DNA of 64,000 nucleotides from Agaricus subrufescens (taxonomy: Eukaryota; Basidiomycota; Agaricomycetes; Agaricales; Agaricaceae). The notes beneath the pieces are model-generated. The model was not told the DNA's origin, did not search any database, and saw only the letters and a program-made list of their open reading frames with translations. Shown in pieces: positions 21,477 to 33,341 of this stretch; within the stretch, counting starts at the first letter, position 1, and each line of letters begins with the position of its first letter. Location of the stretch: positions 620,001 through 684,000 of the forward strand of contig CM057069.1 of NCBI GenBank assembly GCA_029945375.1, given 5' to 3'. Both the position numbers and the translations under genes were made by a program.

Positions 21477-23135
21477 TCAGCTGCACTTATCCGCTCCTTG
21501 CACCGAAAAATAATTGGATAGGTAATCACCACCAGTAATCACTTTGGTCGACTCTTCAGCACATTTTCGACAATATAAATGTCCGCCGGATACTAGTTCA
21601 GTTCCTCCTTCTACAGATGTAGTACCACAATTTACGCATGATGCAGATGCGTGATGTTGTTGGGGTTTTGTTGAAGGGAGGACGTGTTGACTGTAGGGTG
21701 GAGGTTGAGATGAAGATGTTGGGTTTGTGTGTTGAGGTGATTGGGCGGTACCGGAAGATTCGATTGTGACGAAATCTGAGTCGCTTGATTCGGAAGGAGA
21801 TGATGTCCTACCGGTGCTGGAAGGTAGAAGTTTGTAAAACGTGGTTTTCATGTGGGATGGTACCTACCTCCTTAATGGTGCCTTACCCTTATGACTGGAC
21901 CTCGGTGTAGGATCGTCGGGATCTGCCCTTCCTGAATTCCTAAATCGTGTCGATGGATTAGTACGAGAGAGTGATAAAGACCTAGTTTTTTGTTCGTACG
22001 TTGCGTCTCTAGAGGAACGCTCAAAAGAACTGATCCTAATCAACACATCGAAGGCGCAGAGAAGTTCTTTGGACATGTTGTTGCCAAGAGCTTCTTTGAC
22101 AGATGACTGCATGTTGCTTGTGATAAAATTAAAACTCAGCACGATGCGCGAGAGAGGGTATGGGTATTTGGCAACTCACTCTTGATCTGACTCATTCGTT
22201 TGATTACTTTCAGTACGATCTAACAATGACTTGAAGGCGTCAGACGTTTTAAGAGCCTGAAACGCAGATAGACTGGGTCGATCGTTTGGTATTATTCATG
22301 GCTTTCGAGTATACAAAAGCCTCACCTGAGGTCATCTATAGACGAATCTTTTGCGGATTTATCAGAGCTTTGGAACGGATTAGGTAGTGGTTTCGAGGAT
22401 CCTGTTAACCTAGCATTGTTACTGGATGAGGATTGAGGTGAGTAGTCTGAGGAGTTCAGCATTGAGTTACTTACGTTGGCTTTGGAGGCGTAGAGTGAAT
22501 TGGTGGAGCGGCTGTGGGAGCACTAGGGAAATAGTCAGCTTTTGATACCTTGAAACTCGTCTGGGAATAACCTTCTTCGTTTACTGTTCCTATTTTTACT
22601 ATCAATGGTGACCATGACACTCGAGTTATTCTTACCGATGAGCGTGAGGAAGAGGAAAACTAGAATCCCTGAGACGACGAAAAATGAGGTGGGTTGGAAA
22701 TGGAGGGACGACCACTCACCTCGATTCGACTTTGGGTTTGCGAGGGTGGGGCTGGTGGTTCTGTTGGTATGTTGGAGGCGGAGTGTTACTTGTGGGAGAA
22801 AGAGAGGCCAGTATGGTGTTGGCTGTTTCGATGATGAAACTCAATAGCCCCACATTCCGGGTCTCGTCGTCCGGTTGCGATTCATCTTATGACACGCCAG
22901 TCACTCATTTGAATAGCAGGATGAACAGCTCCTTCTTACCGACCGTCCGAGCAAATCGCTCGTCCATAATTTCGGTCAGCATTCCTTCGAGTTCAGCTAT
23001 CTGGAACTCGAGTGCACAATGTTTGTCGGCCGAGTTTGCAGTTTGCTCGAGATGGGCTTTGGCTGAGAGGACATTGTCGAGGGACTGTCGGGCAGTTGAG
23101 ATGGCGGCTGATTCTGTTCGGAGGTGTGTGGACAT
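21477..23135 (-). CDS. RBR-cluster relative with helical N-domain and only a Cys-pair stub
   Basis: A multi-exon gene on the minus strand. Met 23135 (MSTHLRTESAAISTARQSLD) opens a helical exon with ELEGMLTEIMDERFARTVG, nearly the same motif as the two RBR genes at 15.6-19.1 kb. Middle exons are Ser/Thr/Pro/Asn-rich and probably disordered (LASLSPTSNTPPPTYQQNHQ, SSKPLPNPFQSSDKSAKDSS, LSAFQALKTSDAFKSLLDRT). The last exon has one possible zinc knuckle (CVNCGTTSVEGGTELVSGGH then LYCRKCAEES), which looks like the front of a RING1, before ending GADKCS. IBR and RING2 are absent, so it cannot be an RBR ligase. It may be an adaptor that kept the interaction domain, or a degenerating copy. Exact introns are uncertain. 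Confidence 0.6.
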
Positions 23136-23471
23136 GATGGGGGTGGAATGGTGGGGTTGCGGGCATGGGATGTCTGGCTCCCATGGCTGAGACCCGCACT
23201 CATTGTAGTTGGAGTACGATCGTCGTGTATATGATCGGACTTTGGATGATCCGCGCATAAGACAAAAGCTGTTCTTGTTTTAGAAACATGAAGAGTAATA
23301 TTCCTTGTGAATACATCGGCTATTTGACAGGATTCCGCTATTGATCAAGGGGCCACTGCTGAGACCCAATGCGTGCCTTGAGGGTGACGTGTGACACGGG
23401 GGCATCATATGACTGTGACCGCCTGCGAAAAAAGTCGGGCGGAGGGTGAGCTGGCGTAGAAAGGATATACG
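23136..23471. promoter_or_regulatory. Divergent promoter region between the RBR relative and uS19m
   Basis: 336 bases between a minus-strand gene starting at 23135 and uS19m starting at 23472. Both promoters must lie here. No TATA box stands out. Confidence 0.45.
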
Positions 23472-23900
23472 ATGAGGCCAACGCCCAGTGTTCTCAGGTC
23501 GGCGCGTGCAGCGTGGAAAGGTATGTCGCTCTACCCGTGGCAGTGTCGCGCATGTCTGGACGTCTGCAGGCCCGTACTTTGTGGCGTTTCCGAACCTGCG
23601 GGAGGCGCTGCTGAACCACATACCGATCCAGACCAAGGCGCGGTCGTGTACGATTCTGCCGAGCTTTGTCGGGTGAGTGCGGGGGGCGTGCGGGGGGCGG
23701 CGAGGCTGACGACGCGGGACAGGGTGAAGTTTATGGTGCACAACGGCAAGGACTACCTGCCGGTGGTGGTGACGCAGGACATGGTGGGGCACAAGCTGGG
23801 CGAGTTTGCGCACACGAAGAAGCGGTTCACATACAAGTGAGTGTCTGTGCTGGCTGCGGGCGGGGGCTGACTGGCGTGCAGGGCGAGCAAGAACCGGTAG
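23472..23900 (+). CDS. RSM19: Mitochondrial small-subunit ribosomal protein uS19m
   Basis: Four exons separated by three introns of about 45-55 nt. Spliced protein: [51 protein letters not shown], then [38 protein letters not shown] and ASKNR. It is about 95 residues, the usual length for uS19, and retains the family signature (R-S-x-W-K-G-P; ILPxFVG; [30 protein letters not shown]). It binds the head of the small mitochondrial ribosomal subunit. The gene is unusually GC-rich. Its stop is only 38 bases before the start of the CLA4 gene, so the two transcripts probably overlap. Reading through the first intron gives a false Cys-rich insert. Confidence 0.93.
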
Positions 23901-23938
23901 CTAGTGTAGATAGATAATAGATCTGCGTCTCCTTAGTG

Positions 23939-26909
23939 ATGGGGCGGAGAGATCCGAGCAGCGACTCTCTCTCCTCCCACCACATGGCCCACTTCCAGGT
24001 CTCCGCTGCGTCCCTCACCCCCTCCCGCCCCGCGCCGTCCCCCCAGCCCCAGCGCCGCCCCGCCCACGACCCCGGCGCCGCCCTCGCCCACTCCGGCTAC
24101 AGCCCCTCCTTCTCCGCCTCCCCCTCCTACAACTATTCCAACGGCGGCATCGGCAGCGCCCCCTCTCGCGGCAACTCGGCCGACGACTTTCTGGCCTCCC
24201 AGATCGTCCGGAGCGGCAGCGCGAGCATCAAGGAGGACGGCTTCGCCAGCTGGCTCTGGAAGGCAAAGTGGCTCGTTCTCAAAGAACAGACCCTCTCCAT
24301 CCACAGAAACGAGGCATGTTCTGCTTCTTCTTGTCCCCCGCCAGCTCATCCTCACCCCCCCTCCAGTCATCTCCCTCACAGACCGTCATCCAGCTGCGCG
24401 ATATTGCCAATATCGAGCGCACCGATGCCAAGCCCTACTGCCTCTATCTCGAGACAAAGGACAAAAAGTACTGGCTCTCTCTCAAAAATGACGAGGAGGT
24501 CTACGGTTGGCAGGACGATATTTATTCTCGGAGTCCCCTTATGGGGGTCAGCAATCCCACTAATTTCGTGCATCAAGTCCATGTTGGTTTTGATTCCGTC
24601 ACTGGCCACTTTACGGTGCGCCCTTGCTTCCCATTTTTAGTCGCCTCCCCCATTTTGACGTCCCTCCCAGGGTCTCCCGGAACAATGGCACAAACTCTTG
24701 ACCAACTCCGCCATCACACAAGAAGATTATGCCAAGAACCCCCAGGCTGTCCTCGATGTCCTTGAATTCTACACAGACCACCAGAAACGCGAAATGGATG
24801 AACTTGGTATGGGTGAGCGTTCCTATTTGCGTCTGGATGCTCATCGTTGGCTCAACACACATCTCCAGGTCCCCCAGCCAGATTCAACGCTGGCACTGGT
24901 CTCGGTGGCGCAGGAAGCAAGCCACCTGTGTTGTCTGCCATCGATAGACCGGGCGTCAAGCGACAAGATACCACTCCTCCCGGCCTTGCATCCCTCGAGC
25001 TGGACAATCTGTCATCAGCAGCTCGAGCAGCAGCAGATCATGTCAACGGATCACATGTCGCTGCTATTCAATCCGCCAGCCCTGGTGCTTCGCGGTCCCC
25101 TTTGCCACCTCTAGGCGGATCGACCTCTTCCTCGTCAACGCCTGGCCCTACGCCTATATCAAACGTGCCGCAGGCTTCAAGAGCGGCTCCTGTACCTCCT
25201 CTCATTTCCGCTACGCGTCAAGCACCCGCCGTCCCCAGTTCTGCTGGTGTACCAAAGGACGTTACTGCGCCCTCCCCCGATGTCCTAAGAGCACGCACAA
25301 AAGCTCAGGGTCCACCACCGAATTCTCAGTCCGCCTTTCCTGTTCCTGCAAGAGATGATTCGTTACTCCAGAAAGAACGGATCCAAGAACAACAACGACA
25401 AGCAGAGCAACAAAGAAAGGAGAGAGAGGATCAAGCCAGGAAAGAAGAAGCTTTGAGAAGGGAAAGAGAAGAACAGAGAAGAGAAGAAATCGCGAGAGTC
25501 AGGGATGAAGAACGAAGAGCACAACAGCAACAGCGACTGCAAGAAAGAGAGAGGGAGAGGGAGAGGGAACAGGAACGTCAAATGCGAGAGAGAGAAAAAG
25601 AAGATCGCCCAGGCCTCCAGTCAAATAAATCGGCACCAGCCGTACAGCCTCTTCAACCGACGAAAAAGGTGCAGATCCAGGCCCAAGATAAGCCGAAACC
25701 TCCAGCTGCTACCGGCGGTGGTGGCGGTGGCGTTGCCGCTGCGGAAGCGGCGTTGACGAAACCAAAGGAAAAGAGGATCAGCACCATGACGGAGGTTCAG
25801 ATTATGGAGAAATTGAGATCGGTCGTGTCGGATGACGATCCAAAGACGCTGTATAGCAAGATCAAAAAAGTCGGTCAGGGGTAAGCCGTTTTCACTTCTT
25901 TGATGGACAAGTCTGATATGGCATCTTTTGCAGTGCTTCCGGACACGTCTACGTGGCAAAAGCCCTGGGAACAGGGAAAAAGGTTGCTATTAAGGAAATG
26001 GATCTCGCACATCAACCAAGAAAAGAACTGATCGTCAACGAAATTCTTGTGATGAAAGAATCTCAGCATCCGAATATTGTCAACTTTTTGGAATCATATT
26101 TGGTGAAGAGTACTGAGCTTTGGGTCGTCATGGAGTATATGGAAGGAGGAGCGTTGACGGATATCATTGAAAATAATACCCTGGAGGAGGATCAGATTTC
26201 GAGTATCTGTTATGAGGTGTGTGTTCTTTTTTTGAGGGGTGATTGTTGGGAACGAAACCGATTGTCATTTTCAGACGTGTAAAGGCTTGGGACACCTTCA
26301 TAGTCAGAGCATTATCCATCGAGATATCAAGTCAGATAACGTTCTCTTGGACGCTCAGGGTCGTGTCAAAATCAGTGCGTCATAATTTTACTTAACATTC
26401 AATTAAAACAAACCCCATCAACTTGGTTCCTTCATAAAGCCGATTTTGGATTCTGTGCCAAACTAACAGATCAAAAATCCAAACGAGCGACAATGGTTGG
26501 GACACCGTACTGGATGGCGCCCGAAGTGGTCAAACAAAAAGAATACGGGGCGAAAGTCGATATATGGTCTTTGGGAATTATGGCCATAGAGATGATTGAG
26601 AACGAGCCGCCGTATCTGGATGAAGAGCCCTTGAAAGCTTTGTATTTGATTGCGACGAACGGGACGCCAACGTTGAAGAAACCGGAAGCACTAAGCAAAG
26701 AGTTGAAGAGCTTTTTGGCGGTTTGCTTATGTGTCGATGTGTCTAGTAGGGCGACGGCGAATGAATTGCTTGACGTAAGTGTGGTCTTTTTTATGTTCTA
26801 GACTTAATTTATTGATTGTTCTTGGCAGCATGAATTTTTGAAGAAGGCGTGTGCGTTGAGTGGACTTGCTCCGTTATTACGGTTCAGAAGTAATAAGCAG
26901 TCGTCATGA
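23939..26909 (+). CDS. CLA4: CLA4-type PAK kinase (PH + CRIB + STE20 kinase)
   Basis: p21-activated kinase acting downstream of Cdc42/Rac in polarity, septin assembly and cytokinesis. A Ser/Pro-rich leader is followed by a PH domain ([20 protein letters not shown] ... [20 protein letters not shown] ... [20 protein letters not shown]), a CRIB domain (ISxP-type [20 protein letters not shown], then [10 protein letters not shown]), a Gln/Glu/Arg-rich coiled linker, and the kinase. Kinase motifs: [51 protein letters not shown]. The PAK-typical end is [19 protein letters not shown], stop at 26909. The PH domain distinguishes CLA4 from STE20. The first PH intron appears to use a GC donor. The Met at 23939 lies 38 bases after the uS19m stop; an upstream 5' exon cannot be excluded. 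Confidence 0.93.
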
Positions 26910-27784
26910 AATTGGAGATTACCTTTACGTTACGCTGCCCGCACCTCGCCAACTTCCCTCCAATTACCCTCCCCTTTTCTAATATATCCGTCTGGTTGGC
27001 GTTTTCCTTGGATTTTTGGAGGCCACTTTGATATCCATCTTCTCTTTTTTTGGTTTTTGTATGCCGCGATGTAGTGGGATATTCAAGTTGTAGCGCTCCA
27101 TGACCGTGTCCTTTTTTTCTTCTTAGCAGTAGTAATTCATCTTTTAAGAGGAGATTTGCTGTTTTGTGTATTTCTAGTTTACCCTTATTTCTCGTCCTCC
27201 TTTTTTCTTCCTCTCTTTCAGTAGGTACTTCAAAAGGCAGCCCCTCATATTTTACTCTTTATCTTCTCTTTAGGACTATACCTGCTGACTCAGTACTACT
27301 CGTATGAATCTCTTCACTTTTCCATTCTTCTCTTTTTTTTTATTGCATCTGTTTTTTGAGCTTTGCCCCTTTTCCCTCTCTATATCTCTCTCTTGATTTT
27401 TATTATTATTCGGTAATGTGTGGTTTGAATTTCCATTTGATAAGGCGTTGGATGTGTGGTGTGTGTGTGTGTGCGTGTGTGTTAGATAAGCAAAGAGGGA
27501 GGAAAACTAAAATCAAGGGTTTAAGCTTTTTTCGTTCCAAAACCACCAGACCTTTCCTGCTCTTCACGGAACCCTTTGGGAATTTTTTCTCTTTCCAAAT
27601 TTTTGTTGGAGATCTCTCTAAACCTCGCTTTCCATTCTTTTTTTTTTATTCTCCGATATTTTTTTTACTTTTTACTTTTACTACTTTTACTCTCTCCCTC
27701 TCTCTCTTTACTTTACTTTCCTCGGGTTTCTGTGTTTTCGAAGAGCTTTCTGTCGTTCATACATATGTGTGGTGGACGATAAAA
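26910..27784. other. CLA4 3' region and CNOT11 promoter/5' leader
   Basis: About 875 bases, T-rich on the plus strand with many polypyrimidine runs and a GT/TG microsatellite at 27455-27482. Open frames continue upstream of the CNOT11 Met but are Phe/Ser-rich translations of pyrimidine tracts and look like leader rather than protein. Confidence 0.5.
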
Positions 27785-30218
27785 ATGCAGGGTCATGCTG
27801 CGACGATTATGGATTCTGCAGGTATGATGAACATGAATAGTATGAGTGGTGGTGGTTCTGATTCCGAGGGTTTGAATGGTTTACGATCTGATGATTCTGG
27901 GGGTATTGGGATGTCTGAATCGGTGGGTGTGCAGAGGGGTGTTGGGATGGGGATGAGGATGCAGTGGATGGGAGGAGAGGAGAGTTTGGGTGGATCGTCT
28001 TTGGGGGTGGGGGAGATGGAATCTCGGAGTGGAGGTGAGGGTGGGGGAGAGAGGATGAGGAGGAGGAATGGTGGATCGCCATCGTCACCACTGCCACCGT
28101 CGTTGTTGTTGTCTGGTGAAGGAACGGGAAATAACCTGATGGGTCGTGCTGCTGCTGCTTCAGCTTCGATCAGTAGGAAGAGGGGTGATGAGTTTGATGT
28201 GGGGCTTAAAGAGCCTGGTTATACATCCGGTTAGTTTTTTTTCGTTCTGCACAATTTTTATTGGGATGGGAACGTTGAAGCGTGTATAGGGTTTGGTTTC
28301 CCGTTTGGTCTCGGGAGTGGTGCTACTCTTGGTCCTGGCGTTCTCGGCAACACTAACTCTTCTCCTCCTCCCACCTCGACTCCCAACTCTATGATGGCAA
28401 CAACACACACAATGAACACGGACACCGGTAACACGTCAAACAGCGGCGCGATTCCGATTTCAGGAGGCACAGCATCAAACGCGAACGCGAATAACATTAA
28501 TGCGGATATAGGACCTGGATTAGTAGAGATGATGATGACAACGACGATGAAATCAGGAAAAGATGGCAACATCATCGCTGAACCTGAACAAACTCACGCG
28601 TCGGTATCGCATTTACTTTTGAGAGGGTATTCGTTGCCTTGTTCGACTGCTGCTCAAGCTTTTACTCAACTTGTTCAACCTACGGCGAGGTTTCAATTGG
28701 CTTTGGATGCTTTGTTGCCTTTGTTGGATTCTTATGGTCGTAGTGTGGAGGTATGCGCGTCATTTTCTCCATTTTCTCTTATTTGGTGATGGATGGTTGA
28801 TTGATTCGTGATTTTGTACCACTTTTATTAGCTTGCGCAACGGATATTGGTTTCATTCATCCTTTATTCGTTATATGCGCCTTATCCGATTACTATCAAC
28901 CCTTTTCGGAGTGTGTTGCTTGTGGCATATGTGAAGGAGAGAGATAAGGCTATTGAGGTTACGCATGAGGGAGGTGTGAGTGCTAATGAACAGTTGGTGT
29001 GGGTTTTGTGGAAGATTTTGAAGGGTGATGGTAATGATGTGAGTTTTTGTTTTTGTGTGCCGTGATTTCGTTTAATCTTTTTTTTCTTTTGCTTTTTAGA
29101 TCGGACCTTATTCCCCGAGCACCCTGGCGCGCTCGCCTTTACCACCAAAGCTTAGAGCTGTTAATTTAGTCCTGGATGATGAATTGTATAATAGTACCGC
29201 TGACTTGTACGTGTTCACCGTCACTCTCGCTCTCACTCTCTTCCTCACCTCATTGTTTTTTTTTGTAGAGATGATGTTACATATTCGTATTTTCAAAAAC
29301 AACAAAACAATTACGGACCATCAAACACCTCTGTCGGCATAGGCGGTCTTAGTATCCCGACTTCTATGAATGCTACTTCAAGAGCTAGTCCTCTTGCGAG
29401 ATCGCCTATTACGATTGAGGATGATAGGCGGAATGAACGCGTGGTGCAGGGTATGCGACATTTACTTGTGGCACGAGAAAGGACGTTGACACTTGCGGAG
29501 CAACGCGTGAGTCTCTATATTTCTTGTCTTTGTTGTTTTGTCTTTCTCTCCTTTCGGTAGCTTGTGCAACTGAGATTGACATTTTGAACCTCTTTTCTTT
29601 TTTTAGGTCTTATTACCCCTAATCAACGACGTAACTGCCTCTCGGATTATAACCTCACTCGATCTGACGCCAATCGTCGCACGTAACTTATCAATCGCCC
29701 ACCCCCTCTTCGTCGGATTATTAAACAACGCATCGGATGATAATAGTAACATCTCTCAGTTTCTTGATGTCCTACCGTTCCTTCCACCGTCACTCGCGAG
29801 TATGGACTTGATGGGTCGGTTGTTGAGAGATCAGAGTTTTATCAAGGTACCTGGGTATTCGACTGTTGCGGATTTGGTTAGGATGGAAGTTTTGGGGAGG
29901 TTTGTGCATGAGTGTATTCAGTGGTTGGAGAGGGCGGAGAGAGAGGAGAGGGAGGGGTTGATTAGTGATGATAGGTTTGGTAAAGGCGTTCAGAATGTGA
30001 GTTTTGATTCACTCTCTTTCTTTTTATTGTGATTAGGAACTGAACTAAATTTTTCGGGTATGTAGCTTTGTCGGTTCTATAATTCTCTCATAAAACTCCA
30101 AATTGTGGACCCATCATCTGATGTGGATTCTGCGGAAATGATGGGTTTTACACTTCGTTGTTCGCGATTTGAAGACGCGAATGTATTGTATCGCTTGTTC
30201 GCTATGAGCAGGTATTGA
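27785..30218 (+). CDS. CCR4-NOT complex subunit 11 (CNOT11-like)
   Basis: Predicted subunit of the CCR4-NOT deadenylase, acting with CNOT10 on the NOT1 N-terminus. Met 27785 starts a low-complexity Met/Gly/Ser-rich leader. Family regions follow over several short-intron exons: HLLLRGYSLPCSTAAQAFTQ, ARFQLALDALLPLLDSYGRS, ILVSFILYSLYAPYPITINP (then FRSVLL), NEQLVWVLWKILKGDGND. The C-terminal DUF2363-like part reads VLLPLINDVTAS, NLSIAHPLFVGLLNNA, FLDVLPFLPPSLASMDLMGR, VLGRFVHECIQWLE, LCRFYNSLIKLQIV, GFTLRCSRFEDANVLYRLFA. NPFRS, the MDLM...LL repeat and the F.(A)..L.R ending match CNOT11. An intron precedes FRFGFPFG-like sequence near 28290. The stop is TGA at 30216-30218. Confidence 0.82.
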
Positions 30219-30984
30219 TGGCGAAAGAAGAGAAAGAAGAGAAAGAAAAAAAAGTCAGGTTATTTTTTTTTTACTGGGTCTCGATAGGTCACAACATGTG
30301 TGGTGTGTTTTCACTTTGCTTTCTTGTTGTCTTCGTATTTATGACGTGTTCTTTTCTATTTCTTTTCTCCTCTGTTTCTCCTTTTGGAGACGATATCTAT
30401 GCAATCCCAGCGTTTGTTTTTTTTTCTTTTGCGTGTCTGTATATACCGGGCTCGCTGGTTTGTTTCGAGTCAAAATCAAAAGGACCCTCCCCTTCTTCCC
30501 AAGTTTTTCTATGGTTCTTTTGTTTATGTATAAATAATATCCAAGTTTTTTTTGAATGATCCTTTCTTTCTTTCTTTCTTTCTTTCTTCTCTCTCTCTCT
30601 CGCATTTTTCTTTTTGGAAACATTATGTGGTCCATCTTGCCTCCTGTTCTTTATCCTGTTCACAATTGTTTTTTATTTTTATCAAATTCTGGAACTACGT
30701 TATCACTATGCGTGTCTTTCCCCTTGTGTTTATGCAGAACTTTCTCTTTTTTTTTGAACTTGTAATAAAGGAATACAACGAAAGAATAAAAGTTATAGTT
30801 AGTTTTTTTTGGTCTGTTGGGACTCTCAGAGTACCCAGGCGGCGGTACTCTAGGGTCGTTCCTGGTCGTTGCTTCCATATAGTCAAAACAATTTTTCTTT
30901 CACATTCAAGCCAAGTTCAGTTACAGCAAGTACATGCGGAGCAGTCATGTTATCCAACTTATAGTAAATTACCATGTTTGATAA
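30219..30984. other. CNOT11 3' region and start of duplicated block 1
   Basis: Very T-rich. The duplicated GST block starts at about 30431 (GCGTGTCTGTATATACCGGG). Relative to block 2 this part holds about 190 extra bases, including a TTTC/TC microsatellite. Short ORFs are translations of low-complexity sequence. Confidence 0.6.
30562..30601. repeat. Compound microsatellite (TTTC)n(TC)n
   Basis: About seven TTTC units run into about seven TC units. The tract is inside the about 190 bases present in block 1 but absent from block 2. Confidence 0.9.
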
Positions 30985-31811
30985 TTACGCGCGACTAGTA
31001 ACTCCGTCCTTCACAGCTTGCCAAGAGGCACGGTTCTGTACCTCATCAAACCACTTCGCCACATGTGGCCTCTCTTGCATCAAATGGCACTGCGCCTCTG
31101 GGAGCAGACTACCGTATGGAAGATGGAAGAAGTCGGCAAGTGTAAGGCTCTGATACATAGATCGTGAACAAAGTAATATAGGGGGCCACAAAAAAGGGAT
31201 ACTTACATCGCCTCCAATGTATTTCTGCTTCGTCAAAATTTGCTCATAAACATCTAAATTCGCAGCGAGAGTAGCCGTACGCTCTTCAACTTTGGCCATA
31301 TCAGGTTTGGCGCCGAAAAATCTGAGATGGTGTTAGTGGTTTGGGCTACATGTGTCAAGGGACAACAGATTTGAACTTACTTCTCCTTATATACCATCTC
31401 GAATGCAATGGGGGATGCTACAGGATCAAAGTGGCAAGTCTCAACGGAAACTGCCTGCTCGAATAAAGCACGCTGTTGAACATCAGAAGGAATAAGTTTC
31501 GTTCCATGATCGGGGTATTTTTCATCGAGGTAGCGACAGATGGCGCGGCTCTCATATACAATGAAACCATCGTCGTCCTAAAAATGAGCATTAGACCAAC
31601 CTTCTGCTTACAAGGGAGCAAAGTAATGACTGCCACTCACGAGGTAAGGTATTTGTCCAAAAGGTTGCTTGGCCTTGTATTCAGGAGCCTTGTGTTCTGC
31701 CTTCATGAAATCCACCAAGTGGAACTCGAAGGGAAGATTCTTCTCATGGAGAACTGCAGCAACTCGCTTGGTGACAGTCGAGATAGGGTAACCGTAGAGT
31801 TTAAGAACCAT
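30985..31811 (-). CDS. Glutathione S-transferase, duplicated copy 1
   Basis: Predicted cytosolic GST conjugating glutathione to electrophiles. Four exons: MVLKLYGYPISTVTKRVAAV with EYKAKQPFGQIPYL (thioredoxin-fold half with the cis-Pro loop), DDDGFIVYESRAICRYLDEK (ES motif contacting glutathione), an exon ending VASPIAFEMVYKE, then KVEERTATLAANLDVYEQIL, and ADFFHLPYGSLL with WFDEVQNRASWQAV in the helical half. Length and motifs resemble phi/GTT2-like fungal GSTs. Compared with copy 2, exon 1 differs at 7 of 57 residues, including the start of the active-site loop (GYPIST versus GSSLST), while the last exon differs at 2 of 53. Its upstream TATAAAAG element has become CATAAAAG. Confidence 0.88.
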
Positions 31812-33341
31812 GTTTATCAAGTGAGAGAAGTACTGGGGATGAGTAGAGTGAGTGATTTGTATATTGGCAGCACTCGACCTGCAGCTTTTATGGAAAACCA
31901 AGTATTGACCCATGGAGAAGTGATTCAGTTTCTATCAAGATCATAGCAAACTCCTTAGCGGTACCTGAATAGATTAAATTGTCGACAATGTGCTGAAACT
32001 TCCAAAGGCACCGTCAAAACGTTTAGATTAGTAAGTGTAAACCGTTTGAAGCCTTGAAACCCGGTGAACAATAGAGTAAATCCAAGGGCATACGTCTGGC
32101 ATGCGTGAACATGCTGAGTCTGCCGATCAGCAAGGCATTGATGCTACCGTCCAACATTTAGTGATCAGGGTGCTTCGTGTAGTGAGATTAACAGCTTTAA
32201 ATACCTTTAGACACCCTAAGAGGTCATTCGTGGTGAGAGGGTAGTGGAAATTCTTCAGAACTACAGTAAGCAACGCCGCCTGGATGGAATATAATTATGC
32301 TTGATGGGCCTCACGGGGAGTGTTGAAAAGCTTGGAGTTCAAGCCAAATTTTTATCGCACTGCAGTACTCAGGCTCACGAGTCGGGTGGGTACCAGGAGT
32401 TGGAAGTGGAACGGCGAGACATAGAGTCCGAGTCTGCTCCGGTCACCGGATCAGTCCGAGAATATCGGTTCACTGTGGCCGTCAAGGTATGTAAAACACG
32501 AGCGGCGTTGTAAAGACAGAAGAACACTAGGGACGTAATTAACTGAAGTTCTTCCCAAGATACAAGGATAAGCACCCCAAAGCTTTAAATAGATGCAATT
32601 CTCTGCTTATTGGAGTTATCCCAGCAGGTAAATTACCGGTAATTGATCTGTAAAAAGCCTCTTGGCAAAAACTAGGGGTTTTTTCCCCAGCCCTACTGCA
32701 TGGTGTCCGCATCAGTGCGCGAGACGTCCACATGATGCCTGCATCGATCCCCATTGGTCCACACTAGTTCAGCCGCGTCATATCTTGATGCTGAATCCGC
32801 ATTACCAAAATCCACCTAGTGTGTTTAAAATCTCAACACACTTACACTATCTCTACCTATAATAGCATCCATTCTGCGCAATCTTACTTTCTTCCAACAT
32901 CCAGTCCATGTCCACCTCTTATTATTGGCTGTCAAGTCCGCGTCAAACCCGTATCAAACCGTGTCTGATCTCACACTTTTGCGGTAGCCCCATGCATCGT
33001 CATAGAAAAGGCTGATTTCCGCTAGACATTCGGCCAGAAAGCGCGAGTTCACTATTCTAAAATTAGCACCCAATTCATTGTGATCAAATCAATCATTTTT
33101 GATTGTCCGTCTATATTTCCGCCCGCTTTCGAACAACACATCTGTTCTAAGGCGCTTATTATCATATTTGCTCCCTTGCACTGCGCGTGATGAATGAGGC
33201 CCACCAGCATCAATAAGTAGAATCGATTAAGCGTATCTAAAGTAACAATAAACATTCAATACAAGAACCATTCACACGATCAACAGGTTAGAATGATTAG
33301 AAAAAGAGGGGAAATAAATAAGTCAGTGATTCCTCTAGATA
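31812..33341. other. Upstream flank of GST copy 1, inside block 1
   Basis: About 1.5 kb with no supported gene. The matching stretch upstream of GST copy 2 is clearly homologous (for example CGCGTCATATC and AACATCCAGTCCATGTCCAC). ORFs present in one copy are broken in the other, which argues against hidden coding. No transposase or terminal repeats were seen. Confidence 0.6.

Larger units (their letters stand above)
30431..33341. repeat. Segmental duplication block 1 (GST-containing)
   Basis: Direct copy of 34082-37231. Homology begins at GCGTGTCTGTATATACCGGG and ends around AAATAAGTCAGTGATTCCTC (33321-33340). It carries a GST gene with introns, 3' flank and about 1.5 kb of upstream sequence. 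A roughly 740-bp non-duplicated spacer separates the blocks. Confidence 0.85.

Noticed and set aside
24000..24379. Gly/Ala-rich minus-strand ORF opposite the CLA4 5' end
   Set aside because: Antisense shadow of a C-rich coding exon.
30215..30998. Phe/Leu-rich ORFs in the CNOT11 3' region
   Set aside because: They translate T-rich low-complexity sequence and a microsatellite.
31812..33341. Possible transposon in the GST upstream flanks
   Set aside because: No transposase or reverse-transcriptase frames, terminal inverted repeats or target-site duplications were found; segmental duplication explains the similarity.
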